From Pseudorhizobium banfieldiae (GTDB lineage Bacteria > Pseudomonadota > Alphaproteobacteria > Rhizobiales > Rhizobiaceae): DNA of 64,000 nt. Below, piece by piece: positions 7,717 through 16,875 of the stretch (the first letter of the stretch is position 1; the number at the start of each line of letters is the position of its first letter). Location: positions 1,674,001 through 1,738,000 of the forward strand of contig NZ_FO082820.1 of the NCBI RefSeq assembly GCF_000967425.1, written 5' to 3'. The notes beneath the pieces are model-generated. The model had not been told where the DNA came from, did not search any database, and worked only from the letters and a program-made list of their open reading frames with translations. Both the position numbers and the translations under genes were made by a program.

Positions 7717-8328
7717 TTACAGGAACTCGCGCAGAGACTCCCGTGATTGCACACTGGCGAACTCGATCGCGACACCTTCCATGAAATGCCGCACGACGCG
7801 TCCACGCATGCTTCCGAGGCGCACTGGCGTCCCGAGCGGCGGGCGGATCTCGACATCGATCGCCGCACCGGACAAGGAAAGGTCCACGAGGCGGCAGCTG
7901 TAGCGGGTTCCATCCTCGAGGAAGAGCTCGGTTGCGGACTTCCTCGGCGTGAGACGGTCGTGGCGACGATCCTCGGGAAGACCCAGCTCATGCTTGTTTG
8001 CGATCCAGGTCAACTGTGCCGCAAGTTTCTCGCGCTTGCGGTCCGTTGCATTGATGACCACCGAGAAGCCGTTGGTCCCGACCTCATTCACCACCCCTTC
8101 GATTCGCCCCAGGTGGTCGAGGTAAGCGATCACCCGCTCGTTGATCCTTGGGCGGCCGAAGCAGGAGAATTCGACGTCTCCGGGAGACATCTCGGTCGCC
8201 GTGCAGGGGTATTCCTCATGGTCGGCCAGCATGAGCCTGCCCTCGACATTGACCGTGACACGCTGAAACGCACGCGCTGGGGGCGGCTGTCTCTGGCCCA
8301 CGTTGTGAGGTGTCTGCTGTGAATACAT
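7717..8328 (-). CDS. Tandem PilZ-domain protein (cyclic di-GMP binding)
   Basis: A 203-residue cytoplasmic protein with two PilZ-like halves. The second (about 118-203) has the full c-di-GMP signature: RRHDR (Arg121, Arg125) and DLSLSG (Asp149, Ser151, Gly154). The first half (about 17-105) keeps RAFQR (Arg19, Arg23), but its DxSxxG box is degenerate (EMSPGD), so it may be structural. ATG 8328 has AGGA nine bases upstream and is preferred over in-frame starts up to 8367. No cyclase or phosphodiesterase is adjacent. A role in motility or surface control is inferred from the family only. Confidence 0.85.
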   Translation of the reverse strand: MYSQQTPHNVGQRQPPPARAFQRVTVNVEGRLMLADHEEYPCTATEMSPGDVEFSCFGRPRINERVIAYLDHLGRIEGVVNEVGTNGFSVVINATDRKREKLAAQLTWIANKHELGLPEDRRHDRLTPRKSATELFLEDGTRYSCRLVDLSLSGAAIDVEIRPPLGTPVRLGSMRGRVVRHFMEGVAIEFASVQSRESLREFL

Positions 8329-8497
8329 CGCCGGTTTTCCTGTGCGCAGGTTGCCCATGCATAGCACTCGGGGGGTTAAGATTGCGTGTTTTCGCGGGTT
8401 ACCATTGCGTGCAATAGCGATTGTTCCCGACTACCGCTTCGCTTCTCGGGCCGGCTTCGCCTATATGACTGACTGATGGCGCAGGAAGGATAGATAG

Positions 8498-9235
8498 ATG
8501 GATCGGCAGAACCAGGTGGACGACAACGGCGACGCGGAATACCGGCCAGAGCGCCAGCCCGTTTTCAACCTGCCGCGCATCCTCGTGCTGACGATCCTGC
8601 TGCTCGTGGCGCTTTATCTCGTGGAGGCATTCCTCTTGGACGAGGAGGCGATTGGCGCCTTCATGTTCTACATGGCCTTTACTCCATTGCGATATGTCTA
8701 TCCGCTGGCCGAGCAAGGGCCGGAGTGGTTCACCACGCCTGTGACCTATTCGCTGCTCCACGGGAGCATCGAGCACCTCGCCTTCAACATTCTGTGGCTG
8801 ACAGCCTTCGGAGCGCCTGTGGTGCGCCGGATCGGACCGGTGAGATACCTGGTCTTCTGGGTACTCTCCGCTGCTGCTGCCGCATTCTTCCATGCGGCCC
8901 TCCATTGGGGCGAGCAAACGGTACTGATCGGAGCGTCAGGTGTGGTGTCCGCCTTGATGGGGGCGGCATGTCGCTTCGCCTTTCCCGTCCGTGGCGGCTT
9001 CAACCGCACGTATGGACATCTCTATCCACGACAGTCGATCCTGGGTGCATTGCGAAACCGGACGGTCGCCGTCTTCGTCGGCATATGGTTCGCCGGCAAC
9101 ATGCTGATCGCAATCGGGCTGCCGCTGGTGGGGCAAGGTGCGGGTCAGATCGCCTGGGACGCGCATATCGGCGGCTTCCTCTTCGGTTACCTGTTGTTTG
9201 CGCTCTTCGACCCGCTTCCGTCCGCCCGCCATTGA
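8498..9235 (+). CDS. Rhomboid-family intramembrane serine protease
   Basis: A 245-residue polytopic protein that would cleave transmembrane substrates within the membrane. Six hydrophobic segments are visible. The catalytic dyad is Ser147 in GASG (145-148) and His223 in WDAHIGGFLFGYL. HGSIEHLAFNILWL at 89-102 matches the conserved loop-1/TM2 region (H-x3-H-x3-N). The N-terminal 25 residues are polar and cytoplasmic. The CBS protein follows 115 bases downstream on the same strand. The substrate is unknown. Confidence 0.93.
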   Translation: MDRQNQVDDNGDAEYRPERQPVFNLPRILVLTILLLVALYLVEAFLLDEEAIGAFMFYMAFTPLRYVYPLAEQGPEWFTTPVTYSLLHGSIEHLAFNILWLTAFGAPVVRRIGPVRYLVFWVLSAAAAAFFHAALHWGEQTVLIGASGVVSALMGAACRFAFPVRGGFNRTYGHLYPRQSILGALRNRTVAVFVGIWFAGNMLIAIGLPLVGQGAGQIAWDAHIGGFLFGYLLFALFDPLPSARH

Positions 9236-9350
9236 TACTGCTGCACCGGTATATTGCAATCCCCGCCATGTAAGGGCACCATCTGTGAACGGATATCGCT
9301 CTGATGGGGGAGGGCGCTACCCGCGTGCACTGGTATGCGAGGAGAAAGCC

Positions 9351-9785
9351 ATGGCCATCGTCGTCAAGAACATGCTGGACGCCAAGGGGCGAGATGTTGT
9401 CACAGTCAGCCCGGACAAGTCGCTTCTGCAGGTCGCGGAAATTCTTCACGAAAGAAAGATTGGTGCGCTCGTCGTGACGGGCGTCGACGGGCGCATTGCC
9501 GGTATCTTCACCGAGCGCGATATGGTGCGCGCACTGGCCGAAAAGGGAGCGGCGATCCTCGATCAGCCCGTCTCCTCGGTGATGACTGTGAACGTGCAGA
9601 CATGCCGGGAGGAAACGACGGTCAACGCGCTGATGGAGATGATGAGCAGCGGGCGGTTCCGCCACGTGCCGGTAGAAGACGGCGGCCGGCTTGCAGGTAT
9701 CATCTCGATCGGCGACGTCGTGAAGTCGCGCATACGCGAGGTGGAAATGGAGGCGGAAGAGATCAAGGCCTACATCGCCGGCTGA
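9351..9785 (+). CDS. CBS-domain pair protein
   Basis: A 144-residue stand-alone Bateman module with two CBS repeats (about 8-62 and 75-130). Conserved features are GALVVTG, GIFTERDMVRALAEKG and RHVPVEDGGRLAGIISIGDVV. Such proteins sense adenine nucleotides and can bind partner enzymes. The ATG has GGAG eight to ten bases upstream. The frame is open further upstream but overlaps the rhomboid gene without a ribosome-binding site. The partner is unknown. Confidence 0.92.
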   Translation: MAIVVKNMLDAKGRDVVTVSPDKSLLQVAEILHERKIGALVVTGVDGRIAGIFTERDMVRALAEKGAAILDQPVSSVMTVNVQTCREETTVNALMEMMSSGRFRHVPVEDGGRLAGIISIGDVVKSRIREVEMEAEEIKAYIAG

Positions 9786-9801
9786 CCGCGGTGCGGTGTC
9801 T

Positions 9802-10755
9802 CTATCGCGCGAACACTTCCTGCATCCGTTGCAGTGCGGCGATCTGGTTCATCGTCTCCATGTAGCCGCGATCGATTGCCTCGCCGGCCCGATGAAATTC
9901 GGACAGGCCGATGTCGCTGAGGCGTGGGTGCAGGGCAAGATCAGGCGGATCGCCGGCGAGCCTTGCGCGCGAGATGCGCTCCTGGATGATGTTGAACGCC
10001 TGTACCATGACGCCCGGAAGGCCGATATGATGTTCCTTCACCTTGGTCCGGGGCTGTTCGACCGTCTGGAAGCTGGCGCTGTGCTTGACGACGGCGGATC
10101 GCCCGAAGATGTCGTAGTTGAGGTTTACCGCCACGACGAGCGGCTGCTCGTAGGCGCGGCAGACCGATGTCGGAACGGGGTTTACCAGGGCGCCGTCCAC
10201 CAGTGTCCGATTGTTGCAGGTCACGGGTTCAAAGATGCCGGGAAGTGCGTAGGAGGCGCGCAGCGCCGTGATCAGCGAACCGTTGCCGATCCAGACCTCA
10301 TGGCCTGTGTGCAATTCCGTTGCGACCGCCACGAACGGACGATCGAGCTCTTCGATGGATAGGCCTTCGAGATGCTCCTGCATGCGTTTGGTCAGGCGCA
10401 TCCCACCGAGCAGACCGCTACCCCCGATGGTAAGGTCAAGGAGACCGGCAAGTCGGCGCATGGTCAGCGAGCGTGCAAAACTCTCCAACTCGTCTAGTTT
10501 GCCGGCGAGGTAGCATCCGCCCACCAGTGCACCAATGGATGTGCCGGCGACCATGCCGACTTCGATGCCCGCCTCGTCAAGGGCGCGTAGGACGCCGATA
10601 TGTGCCCAGCCGCGTGCCGCCCCGCCACCGAGTGCAAGGGCCAGTTTCGCCTTCTTCGGAACATCGATCGCTGTGGGTGGTTCTGAGGGACGTGCGGATG
10701 CGGGATCTGCAGGCGTTACTGCGTGATCGCTGCGATTCCAACTCCAGTTCAGCAT
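9802..10755 (-). CDS. Patatin-like phospholipase (RssA-like)
   Basis: A 317-residue predicted lipid acyl hydrolase. The oxyanion-hole loop GGGAARG is at about 43-49, the nucleophile Ser73 lies in GTSIG, and the catalytic Asp187 in VDGA, so the Ser-Asp dyad is complete. The first 35 residues are Pro/Ala-rich and look disordered. GGAGG five bases before ATG 10755 decides against the GTG at 10761. It converges with the CBS gene 16 bases away. The substrate and cellular role of RssA-type proteins are not established. Confidence 0.92.
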   Translation of the reverse strand: MLNWSWNRSDHAVTPADPASARPSEPPTAIDVPKKAKLALALGGGAARGWAHIGVLRALDEAGIEVGMVAGTSIGALVGGCYLAGKLDELESFARSLTMRRLAGLLDLTIGGSGLLGGMRLTKRMQEHLEGLSIEELDRPFVAVATELHTGHEVWIGNGSLITALRASYALPGIFEPVTCNNRTLVDGALVNPVPTSVCRAYEQPLVVAVNLNYDIFGRSAVVKHSASFQTVEQPRTKVKEHHIGLPGVMVQAFNIIQERISRARLAGDPPDLALHPRLSDIGLSEFHRAGEAIDRGYMETMNQIAALQRMQEVFAR

Positions 10756-10857
10756 CGGCACCTCCAGGCTGAACGATGTCCCGACACCCAGGAAAGCACA
10801 GACTAGTTGCGAAATGGTGTAGGGTTGCGCCCGCCTGTTACAGAATGCGACGCGCCG

Positions 10858-11319
10858 CTACTTAGTTCCATCCGGTTTATAGACTTGGGCGGGGTCGAAG
10901 TGCCGATGATCGTCGGCAATCCGGAGAACGCCCTCGTCCCCCTGTTTCTCCACGATACGATAGAAGCAGGAGCGTCGACCAGTGTGACATGTGGCATCAT
11001 GTCCGGCCACCGAGACCTTCAGCCAGATGGCATCCTGGTCGCAGTCCGTGCGGATATCATGCACGGTCTGCAGGTTTCCGGAGGTTTCACCCTTCTTCCA
11101 GATCTTCCGGCGGGATCGGCTATAATAGTGGGCAATCCCTGTGTCGATGGTCAGTGCCAGCGCCTCGGCGTTCATGTGGGCGACCATCAGAAGCTCGCCG
11201 TCGGCAGCATCGGTCACGACCGCCGTAACAAGGCCATTGGCATCGAAAGCGGGTGCCAGGGCGCCAGGGCCTTCCTGCTCCGCCTTGTCGGAAGAGGGCT
11301 CGGGGAAATCGCGAATCAT
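10858..11319 (-). CDS. hisI: Phosphoribosyl-AMP cyclohydrolase
   Basis: Third step of histidine biosynthesis: opens the purine ring of phosphoribosyl-AMP. The 153-residue protein is the HisI-only form without a fused HisE domain, as usual in Alphaproteobacteria. Zinc and magnesium site motifs are present: [27 protein letters not shown], and Cys residues in [12 protein letters not shown]. The start at 11319 lies seven bases after the folE stop, so the two are probably one transcript, although their pathways differ. No other his gene is in the window. Confidence 0.95.
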   Translation of the reverse strand: MIRDFPEPSSDKAEQEGPGALAPAFDANGLVTAVVTDAADGELLMVAHMNAEALALTIDTGIAHYYSRSRRKIWKKGETSGNLQTVHDIRTDCDQDAIWLKVSVAGHDATCHTGRRSCFYRIVEKQGDEGVLRIADDHRHFDPAQVYKPDGTK

Positions 11320-11326
11320 ATGTGGC

Positions 11327-11941
11327 TCAGCGGTTGCGAACGAGCGTGAGGAAGCGGGCCTGTTCGGCGGCGTTGTCCCCGTACTCGCCGGTAAAGGTCG
11401 TGGTGAGTGTCGTCGAGCCCTGCTTCTGCACGCCACGCATGGCCATGCACATGTGCTCCGCCTCGATCATGACTGCAACGCCGCGTGGGCGAAGCGTCTT
11501 TTCGATGGCAGCTGCAATCTGCGCCGTCAGGTTCTCCTGCGTCTGCAGGCGTCGGCCGAAGATGTCGACGACGCGAGCGATCTTCGAAAGCCCCAGGACG
11601 CGGCCATTCGGCAGATAGGCGACATGGGCCTTGCCGCTGATCGGCAACATGTGATGCTCGCAATGGGAGAAGAAGGGAATGTCGCGCACCAGCACCGCAT
11701 CGCCATAGCCAGAGACTTCCTCGAAGGTGCGCCCGAGAACCTCCTCGGCGGAGAGAGAGTAGCCGGAGAAGAGTTCGCGATAGGCCGCGGCGACACGTTT
11801 GGGGGTATCCAGCAGGCCTTCCCGCTCCGGGTTTTCGCCAACCCAGCGGAGCAGCACGCGAACGGCCTCCTCTGCCTGTTCCTGCGTTGGGGCGCTATCG
11901 GTCTGGCCGGAGGCCGGGAAGTTCTTCACAACTGCATCCAT
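11327..11941 (-). CDS. folE: GTP cyclohydrolase I
   Basis: Converts GTP to 7,8-dihydroneopterin triphosphate, the entry to folate and, via QueD, to queuosine precursors. It has 204 residues, the standard length. Zinc ligands are in SHCEHHMLP and [11 protein letters not shown]; the [14 protein letters not shown] and QENLTAQIA stretches complete the active site. ATG 11941 has GGGAG seven bases upstream. hisI follows directly. tgt and queA of the queuosine pathway are also in the window (56-58 kb) but far away. Confidence 0.97.
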   Translation of the reverse strand: MDAVVKNFPASGQTDSAPTQEQAEEAVRVLLRWVGENPEREGLLDTPKRVAAAYRELFSGYSLSAEEVLGRTFEEVSGYGDAVLVRDIPFFSHCEHHMLPISGKAHVAYLPNGRVLGLSKIARVVDIFGRRLQTQENLTAQIAAAIEKTLRPRGVAVMIEAEHMCMAMRGVQKQGSTTLTTTFTGEYGDNAAEQARFLTLVRNR

Positions 11942-12208
11942 TGCTGTCTCCCGGGAGCGTTCATCGAGCCCCCATGTCATCATCCGCCGCTGCGAGAGGC
12001 GGATGGTCGTTTCAAACCGGGTAATTGACGCCTTGGCGCTTCATTTACAAGATATTATGGTCTCATTTTCCAGCATTTGGCGAGAAAGGATCGCTTTCTT
12101 GATACCTGCCGGGGTCCGTCACATATAATGATGACGTTATAAATCTAACATCGGTGGAGCCGCGCGAGCCGGGCGTGCTCCAGGAAACGCAGCGGGATCG
12201 ATCTGCAA

Positions 12209-12655
12209 ATGGACGATATCTACAATAGCAAGATCCTCGAACTGGCAGGCAACATCCCGCGTGCCGGCCGGCTTGAGGATGCCGATGCGACGTCGGAGAA
12301 GCACTCGAAGCTCTGTGGTTCGCGCGTCCGCGTCTACCTGAAGCTGCGCGATGGCGTCGTCACCGACTTTGCCCACGAGATCCGTGCCTGCGCGCTTGGT
12401 CAGGCATCCTCGTCGGTGATGGGTAGCCACGTTGTTGGAGCCACGCCTGTCGAGATCCGTCAGGCGCGCGAAGACATGCTGGCCATGTTGAAGGCGGATG
12501 GCGAAGGACCATCGGGCCGGTTCGAAGACATGCGCTACCTCAGGCCCGTGAAGGACTACAAGGCGCGGCACGCCTCTACGATGCTGACGTTCGATGCTGT
12601 GGTCGACGCGCTAGACCAGATCGACGCCAGGACGCCTCAAACAGTGTCCGCGTGA
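12209..12655 (+). CDS. Iron-sulfur cluster assembly scaffold protein (IscU/NifU N-like)
   Basis: A 148-residue protein of the IscU/SufU/NifU-N superfamily. Cys36 (SKLCGSR) and Cys61 (IRACALGQAS) match the first two cluster ligands. At the place of the third ligand (usually a Cys near the conserved HC) the sequence is KARHASTML, with Ala122. The protein therefore keeps two of three Cys ligands, a state also seen in many alphaproteobacterial homologues. yidD begins two bases after its stop codon. An AT-rich stretch upstream (around 12124-12141) could hold its promoter. Whether it builds clusters or does something else is open. Confidence 0.85.
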   Translation: MDDIYNSKILELAGNIPRAGRLEDADATSEKHSKLCGSRVRVYLKLRDGVVTDFAHEIRACALGQASSSVMGSHVVGATPVEIRQAREDMLAMLKADGEGPSGRFEDMRYLRPVKDYKARHASTMLTFDAVVDALDQIDARTPQTVSA

Positions 12656-12656
12656 C

Positions 12657-13007
12657 ATGTGCGACGGACCCGGCTGCACGCATTCTCCGCGAGTCGGGCG
12701 GTCCCGCAACTGGCAGGGTCCGTTTCGCAGGACCCCGGGCCGGCTGGCGGGAATGGGGCTCATCTGTCTTTATCAGCTGACGCTCTCTGGCTTCATCGGG
12801 AACTCCTGCCGCCATATCCCCACCTGTTCCGAGTACGGCTACGAGGCGATCGGGCGCCACGGGCTCTGGGCCGGCGGGTGGATGACGCTGTTCCGGGTCG
12901 GTCGCTGCGGGCCGGGCGGCACTTCCGGCCTGGACCCGGTGCCGGAGACGCTCCAGCAACGTCAGCAATGGTGGCTTCCCTGGCGATATTGGCGTCCTCA
13001 CCCGTGA
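12657..13007 (+). CDS. yidD: Membrane protein insertion efficiency factor YidD
   Basis: A 116-residue YidD/Hlp family protein that aids YidC-mediated membrane insertion at the inner face of the cytoplasmic membrane. The family core is clear: LICLYQLTLSGFIGNSCRHIPTCSEYG, then AIGRHGLWAGGW and RCGPGG. The N-terminal 28 residues are basic. ATG 12657 sits just after the previous TGA (TGACATG), indicating translational coupling with the Fe-S scaffold gene. In many bacteria yidD lies next to yidC and rnpA; here it does not. Confidence 0.93.
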   Translation: MCDGPGCTHSPRVGRSRNWQGPFRRTPGRLAGMGLICLYQLTLSGFIGNSCRHIPTCSEYGYEAIGRHGLWAGGWMTLFRVGRCGPGGTSGLDPVPETLQQRQQWWLPWRYWRPHP

Positions 13008-13016
13008 TGGCCGCGC

Positions 13017-13045
13017 TTGAATAGGTACGGGAAAAGCACTATCAA
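13017..13045 (+). promoter_or_regulatory. Probable sigma-70 promoter of thrS
   Basis: CTTGAAT with TTGAAT at 13017-13022, a 17-base spacer, then TATCAA at 13040-13045 in the context CTATCA. This matches the rhizobial CTTGAC-N17-CTATAT consensus well and lies about 90 bases before the thrS ATG. Confidence 0.55.
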
Positions 13046-13134
13046 CCGGCCCGTTCGCACTCGGCAGCGCAAGATCAGCGCCGATCATTCACCACCACCC
13101 GCATTCGTTGGCGGGACTGGATTCAGGAGCAGTC

Positions 13135-15138
13135 ATGTCCCAAACCGTTTCCCTTACCTTCCCCGATGGCTCCGTCCGCGCGTTTGACGCCGGTACGACA
13201 GGGCGCGATGTCGCGGAATCCATCTCGAAGTCGTTGGTCAAGAAGGCCGTTGCGGTCACCATTGACGGTACGCTGCGCGATCTCTCCGATCCCGTCACCG
13301 ACGGTGCGATCGAAATCGTCACCCGTACCGATCCTCGTGCGCTGGAGCTGATCCGCCACGATACCGCACACGTGATGGCAGAGGCCGTGCAGGAACTCTG
13401 GCCGTCGACGCAGGTAACGATCGGCCCGGTCATCGAGAACGGATTCTACTACGATTTCGCTCGCGATACGCCGTTCACGCCGGAGGACCTGCCCCGGATC
13501 GAGGCGAAGATGAAGGAGATCATCGCCCGCAACAAGCCATTCACCAAGGAAGTCTGGCCGCGAAACAAGGCGAAGGAGGTCTTCGCTTCCAAGGGCGAGG
13601 ACTACAAGGTCGAGCTGGTAGACGCCATTCCGGAAGACCAGGACGTCAAGATCTACTATCAGGGCGACTGGTTCGACCTCTGCCGTGGACCGCACATGGC
13701 TTCGACCGGACAGATCGGTACTGCCTTCAAGCTGATGAAGGTGGCCGGCGCCTATTGGCGAGGCGATTCCAACAATCCGATGCTGACCCGCATCTATGGC
13801 ACTGCCTGGGCGACGCAGGAGGAGCTAGATCAGTACCTGCACGTCCTGGCAGAGGCGGAAAAGCGCGACCACCGCAAGCTGGGCCGGGAGATGGATCTTT
13901 TCCATTTCCAGGAGGAAGGTCCAGGCGTCGTCTTCTGGCACGGCAAGGGCTGGCGGATGTTCCAGACGCTGGTGGCCTATATGCGCCGCCGGCTTGCCGG
14001 TGCCTATGAGGAGGTCAATGCGCCGCAGGTGCTGGACACGTCCCTTTGGGAGACCTCCGGCCACTGGGGTTGGTACCAGGAAAACATGTTCGCGGTGAAA
14101 TCTGCACATTCGCTGACTAACCCGGATGACCCGGAGGCGGATGATCGTGTGTTCGCGCTGAAGCCGATGAACTGCCCGGGCCATGTCCAGATCTTCAAGC
14201 ATGGTCTGAAGTCTTACCGGGAACTGCCGATACGCCTTGCCGAATTCGGTCTCGTGCACCGCTACGAGCCCTCCGGGGCGCTACATGGTCTGATGCGCGT
14301 GCGCGCCTTCACCCAGGATGATGCCCATGTCTTCTGCACCGATGAGCAGATGGCGGCCGAGTGCCTGCGCATCAACGACCTCATCCTGTCCGTCTACGAG
14401 GATTTCGGCTTCAAGGAGATCGTCGTCAAGCTCTCCACGCGACCGGAGAAGCGTGTCGGCTCGGACGATCTGTGGGATCGCGCCGAATCCGTGATGATGG
14501 AGGTGCTGAAGACGATCGAGGCGCAGTCCGGCGGCCGCATCAAGACCGGCATCCTGCCGGGAGAGGGCGCGTTCTACGGGCCGAAGTTCGAGTACACGCT
14601 GAAGGATGCAATCGGCCGCGAGTGGCAGTGCGGTACCACGCAGGTGGACTTCAACCTGCCGGAGCGCTTCGGAGCCTTCTACATCGACCAGAGCTCCGAG
14701 AAGCGGCAGCCGGTGATGATTCACCGGGCGATCTGCGGCTCCATGGAGCGCTTCCTCGGCATCCTGATCGAGAACTTTGCCGGTCACATGCCGCTCTGGT
14801 TTGCACCGGTGCAGGTCGTTGTCGCGACGATTACCTCCGATGCCGATGATTACGGTCGCGAAGTGGCTGACGCCCTTCGCGAGGCTGGCATGGTGGTCGA
14901 GACCGATTTCCGCAACGAGAAGATCAACTACAAGATCCGCGAGCACTCGGTCACCAAGGTGCCGGTGATCATCGTCTGCGGCAAGAAGGAGGCCGAAGAA
15001 CGTTCGGTCAATATCCGCCGGCTGGGGTCGCAAGCGCAGACGTCCATGTCGCTCGCAGAGGCGGTGAACTCGCTCGCTATGGAGGCGACGCCACCTGACC
15101 TTCTTCGCAAGGCGAAGGCCCGCAAGTCCGCTGCCTGA
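13135..15138 (+). CDS. thrS: Threonyl-tRNA synthetase
   Basis: Charges tRNA-Thr; class II aminoacyl-tRNA synthetase, 667 residues. Domains in order: TGS (about 1-65, [16 protein letters not shown]), editing/SAD domain with the HDTAHVMAE box, catalytic core with motif 1 and zinc ligands (MNCPGH, FTQDDAH, MIHRAI), and the C-terminal anticodon-binding domain ([16 protein letters not shown]). ATG 13135 has AGGAG seven bases upstream; the frame extends nine codons further without a ribosome-binding site. A hairpin terminates it at 15145-15176. Confidence 0.98.
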   Translation: MSQTVSLTFPDGSVRAFDAGTTGRDVAESISKSLVKKAVAVTIDGTLRDLSDPVTDGAIEIVTRTDPRALELIRHDTAHVMAEAVQELWPSTQVTIGPVIENGFYYDFARDTPFTPEDLPRIEAKMKEIIARNKPFTKEVWPRNKAKEVFASKGEDYKVELVDAIPEDQDVKIYYQGDWFDLCRGPHMASTGQIGTAFKLMKVAGAYWRGDSNNPMLTRIYGTAWATQEELDQYLHVLAEAEKRDHRKLGREMDLFHFQEEGPGVVFWHGKGWRMFQTLVAYMRRRLAGAYEEVNAPQVLDTSLWETSGHWGWYQENMFAVKSAHSLTNPDDPEADDRVFALKPMNCPGHVQIFKHGLKSYRELPIRLAEFGLVHRYEPSGALHGLMRVRAFTQDDAHVFCTDEQMAAECLRINDLILSVYEDFGFKEIVVKLSTRPEKRVGSDDLWDRAESVMMEVLKTIEAQSGGRIKTGILPGEGAFYGPKFEYTLKDAIGREWQCGTTQVDFNLPERFGAFYIDQSSEKRQPVMIHRAICGSMERFLGILIENFAGHMPLWFAPVQVVVATITSDADDYGREVADALREAGMVVETDFRNEKINYKIREHSVTKVPVIIVCGKKEAEERSVNIRRLGSQAQTSMSLAEAVNSLAMEATPPDLLRKAKARKSAA

Positions 15139-15144
15139 ACAGAT

Positions 15145-15176
15145 ATGCGCCCGCCTCCGAAAAGGGACGGGCGCAT
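15145..15176. terminator. Shared hairpin terminator between thrS and the convergent periplasmic gene
   Basis: ATGCGCCCG (15145-15153) pairs with CGGGCGCAT (15168-15176). It lies in the 54-base gap between two convergent stops and could work in both directions, although T-runs are short. Confidence 0.6.
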
Positions 15177-15192
15177 AAATTCCGTGCCGCGG

Positions 15193-16182
15193 TCAGTTCC
15201 GCAGTTCGGTATCGTTGAGCAGCCCCATTTCAGCGGGCTGCTCCTTCATCAGGACCTCGACATCCACGTTCTCTGCGGCCTTCACGCTGAAGGCCCGCTG
15301 ATAGATCCTGTCCTTGTTACGGGCGATCGCCAGGTAATCGCCCTCCGCGAGTACCATTGTGGAGAAGGCGCTGACGCTTTCGTTGACGATGTCACCGGCG
15401 GCCGTGAGCACAGACCACGCGGTGTCGGCGATCGCCTCACCACCCGGCTGGGAAACGAGCTTAAGGGTGATCTCGGCGGCGCGGTGCTGCAAGGTGGCCT
15501 CGAGCAGCTTGCCGGCTTCGACCTGAATATCGGCCCGGACAACCGCATTGACGTCGCCGTACTCGGAAACGACGTGATAGGTGCCTGCATTGAGGCGGAC
15601 GATCGTATCGGGGCGAACATCGGCCATGACCAGTCCCCGCTCGCCGTCTTCGCGAACCTCGGAAGAGTAGATCGAGAACCTGAGACGACTGGCGGGCACA
15701 GGGGCATCGGAACCCGAGACCGCGTCGAGAACGACACCGCCGGCATCGAGCACGAGAACCTGGGGCTCGACTTCGCCCTCCGCCGGAACGGTGAGCTTCT
15801 TGGTAACCCCGGCACGCCCGAACGCAACGTTGACGAAATAGTCGCCGGGCAGGAGCTGGAATGAGGCGTCTCCCCCCTCAGCACTCGCGACAAGAGGCAA
15901 CTTTCCGTCCTCGCCGGAGATCGGGCTGAAGACGCGCCACGTCAGGCCCTCCTTCAGCATCCCCTCGCTGTTGACCAGCTTGGCACGGAAAGCAACGTCT
16001 TTGGCCGCAGCAGTCGCCAGTCCGCCGCCCGTGGCGGAGAACGCGCTGAGCTTTGGCATTTTCGAAGTGCTGCTGAGCTGCTTGAACGTCTTGAAGGCTT
16101 CCTCCGCGGAAGCGCCCGTGACCGGCATGATGAACATGGCGCCGGCCATGGCACAACGGGCCGCGATGGAAATGCCTGTCAT
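15193..16182 (-). CDS. Exported beta-sandwich repeat protein of unknown function
   Basis: A 329-residue protein with a signal peptide (MTGISIAARCAMAGAMFIMP, cleavage near ASA/EE at 26) and no membrane anchor after it, so probably periplasmic. The mature part alternates beta-strand-like segments with motifs such as LPGDYFVNVAFG, LNAGTYHVVSEYGD and LAEGDYLAIARN. These resemble three copies of a carboxypeptidase-regulatory or transthyretin-like sandwich, each ending in a G-x-Y edge. No catalytic motif is seen. It faces a divergent nitroreductase gene across a 108-base region holding an inverted repeat. Rhizobial homologues are expected, but the function is unknown to me. Confidence 0.8.
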   Translation of the reverse strand: MTGISIAARCAMAGAMFIMPVTGASAEEAFKTFKQLSSTSKMPKLSAFSATGGGLATAAAKDVAFRAKLVNSEGMLKEGLTWRVFSPISGEDGKLPLVASAEGGDASFQLLPGDYFVNVAFGRAGVTKKLTVPAEGEVEPQVLVLDAGGVVLDAVSGSDAPVPASRLRFSIYSSEVREDGERGLVMADVRPDTIVRLNAGTYHVVSEYGDVNAVVRADIQVEAGKLLEATLQHRAAEITLKLVSQPGGEAIADTAWSVLTAAGDIVNESVSAFSTMVLAEGDYLAIARNKDRIYQRAFSVKAAENVDVEVLMKEQPAEMGLLNDTELRN

Positions 16183-16215
16183 TGATCGTGAACCGGTTGA
16201 CTCTTCTGGTGCTAA

Positions 16216-16242
16216 GCCTCACTTCAAGACCAATCGTGAGGC
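16216..16242. promoter_or_regulatory. Inverted repeat GCCTCAC-N13-GTGAGGC in a divergent promoter region
   Basis: A perfect 7-bp dyad with a 13-base spacer, 49 bases upstream of the nitroreductase ATG and 34 bases upstream of the divergent gene's start. It could be an operator controlling either gene. Confidence 0.4.
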
Positions 16243-16290
16243 GATTTCAAGACCTTCATACCATGACTGTTCCCCAAGGACGACTCAAGT

Positions 16291-16875
16291 ATGCAAACTG
16301 ACATCAAGCTTGTGGACTACCTGCGCAACCGCCACTCCACCCCGGTCGCGCAGATCGGCGAACCGGGTCCGTCCTACTCTGAGCTGGAATCGATTCTCGC
16401 TTTCGCATCACGCGTCCCCGATCATGGAAAACTGGCGCCGTGGCGCTTCATCGTCTACCGAGGTGACGAGAGGGCCAGGCTTGGAGAAGTCTTCCTTTCC
16501 ATCCAACAGCAGTCCGGCGAACTGGAGGAAGCGGCACGTGACGCCGAGCGAAACCGCTTCCTGCGGGCTCCAGTCGTGGTCGGGGTAGTCAGCACAGCCG
16601 CATCCCATGCGAAAATTCCGGAATGGGAGCAGGTGCTGTCCGCCGGTGCCGTTTGCCTGAACATGCTGATGGCCGCCAATGCCCACGGGTATGTGGCCAA
16701 CTGGCGCACGGAGTGGATCGCCTATGACGATCATGCTCTTGCCGAGCTCGGGGTGAAGCAGGGAGAACGCGTTGCGGGCTTCATCCATATTGGTTCGAGT
16801 GATTTTCCTGTTCCGGACCGTCCACGGCCGGACCTAGATAGAATCGTCACCTATGCGGGCGAAGGCGAAGCCTGA
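16291..16875 (+). CDS. Nitroreductase-family protein (YdjA-like)
   Basis: A 194-residue FMN-dependent oxidoreductase of the small single-domain nitroreductase group. Motifs include RHSTPV (the N-terminal FMN-phosphate Arg region), [41 protein letters not shown] and the C-terminal GFIHIGSS. Similar proteins reduce nitroaromatics or quinones with NAD(P)H; the physiological substrate is unknown. Its TGA overlaps the ATG of the flavin reductase gene by one base, so the two are translationally coupled. Confidence 0.92.
   Translation: MQTDIKLVDYLRNRHSTPVAQIGEPGPSYSELESILAFASRVPDHGKLAPWRFIVYRGDERARLGEVFLSIQQQSGELEEAARDAERNRFLRAPVVVGVVSTAASHAKIPEWEQVLSAGAVCLNMLMAANAHGYVANWRTEWIAYDDHALAELGVKQGERVAGFIHIGSSDFPVPDRPRPDLDRIVTYAGEGEA

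Noticed and set aside
12124-12141. TATAA-N8-TTATA palindromic stretch before the Fe-S scaffold gene as an iron-regulator (RirA/Irr) operator
   Set aside because: It does not match the iron-responsive consensus I know; it may only be an AT-rich promoter part.
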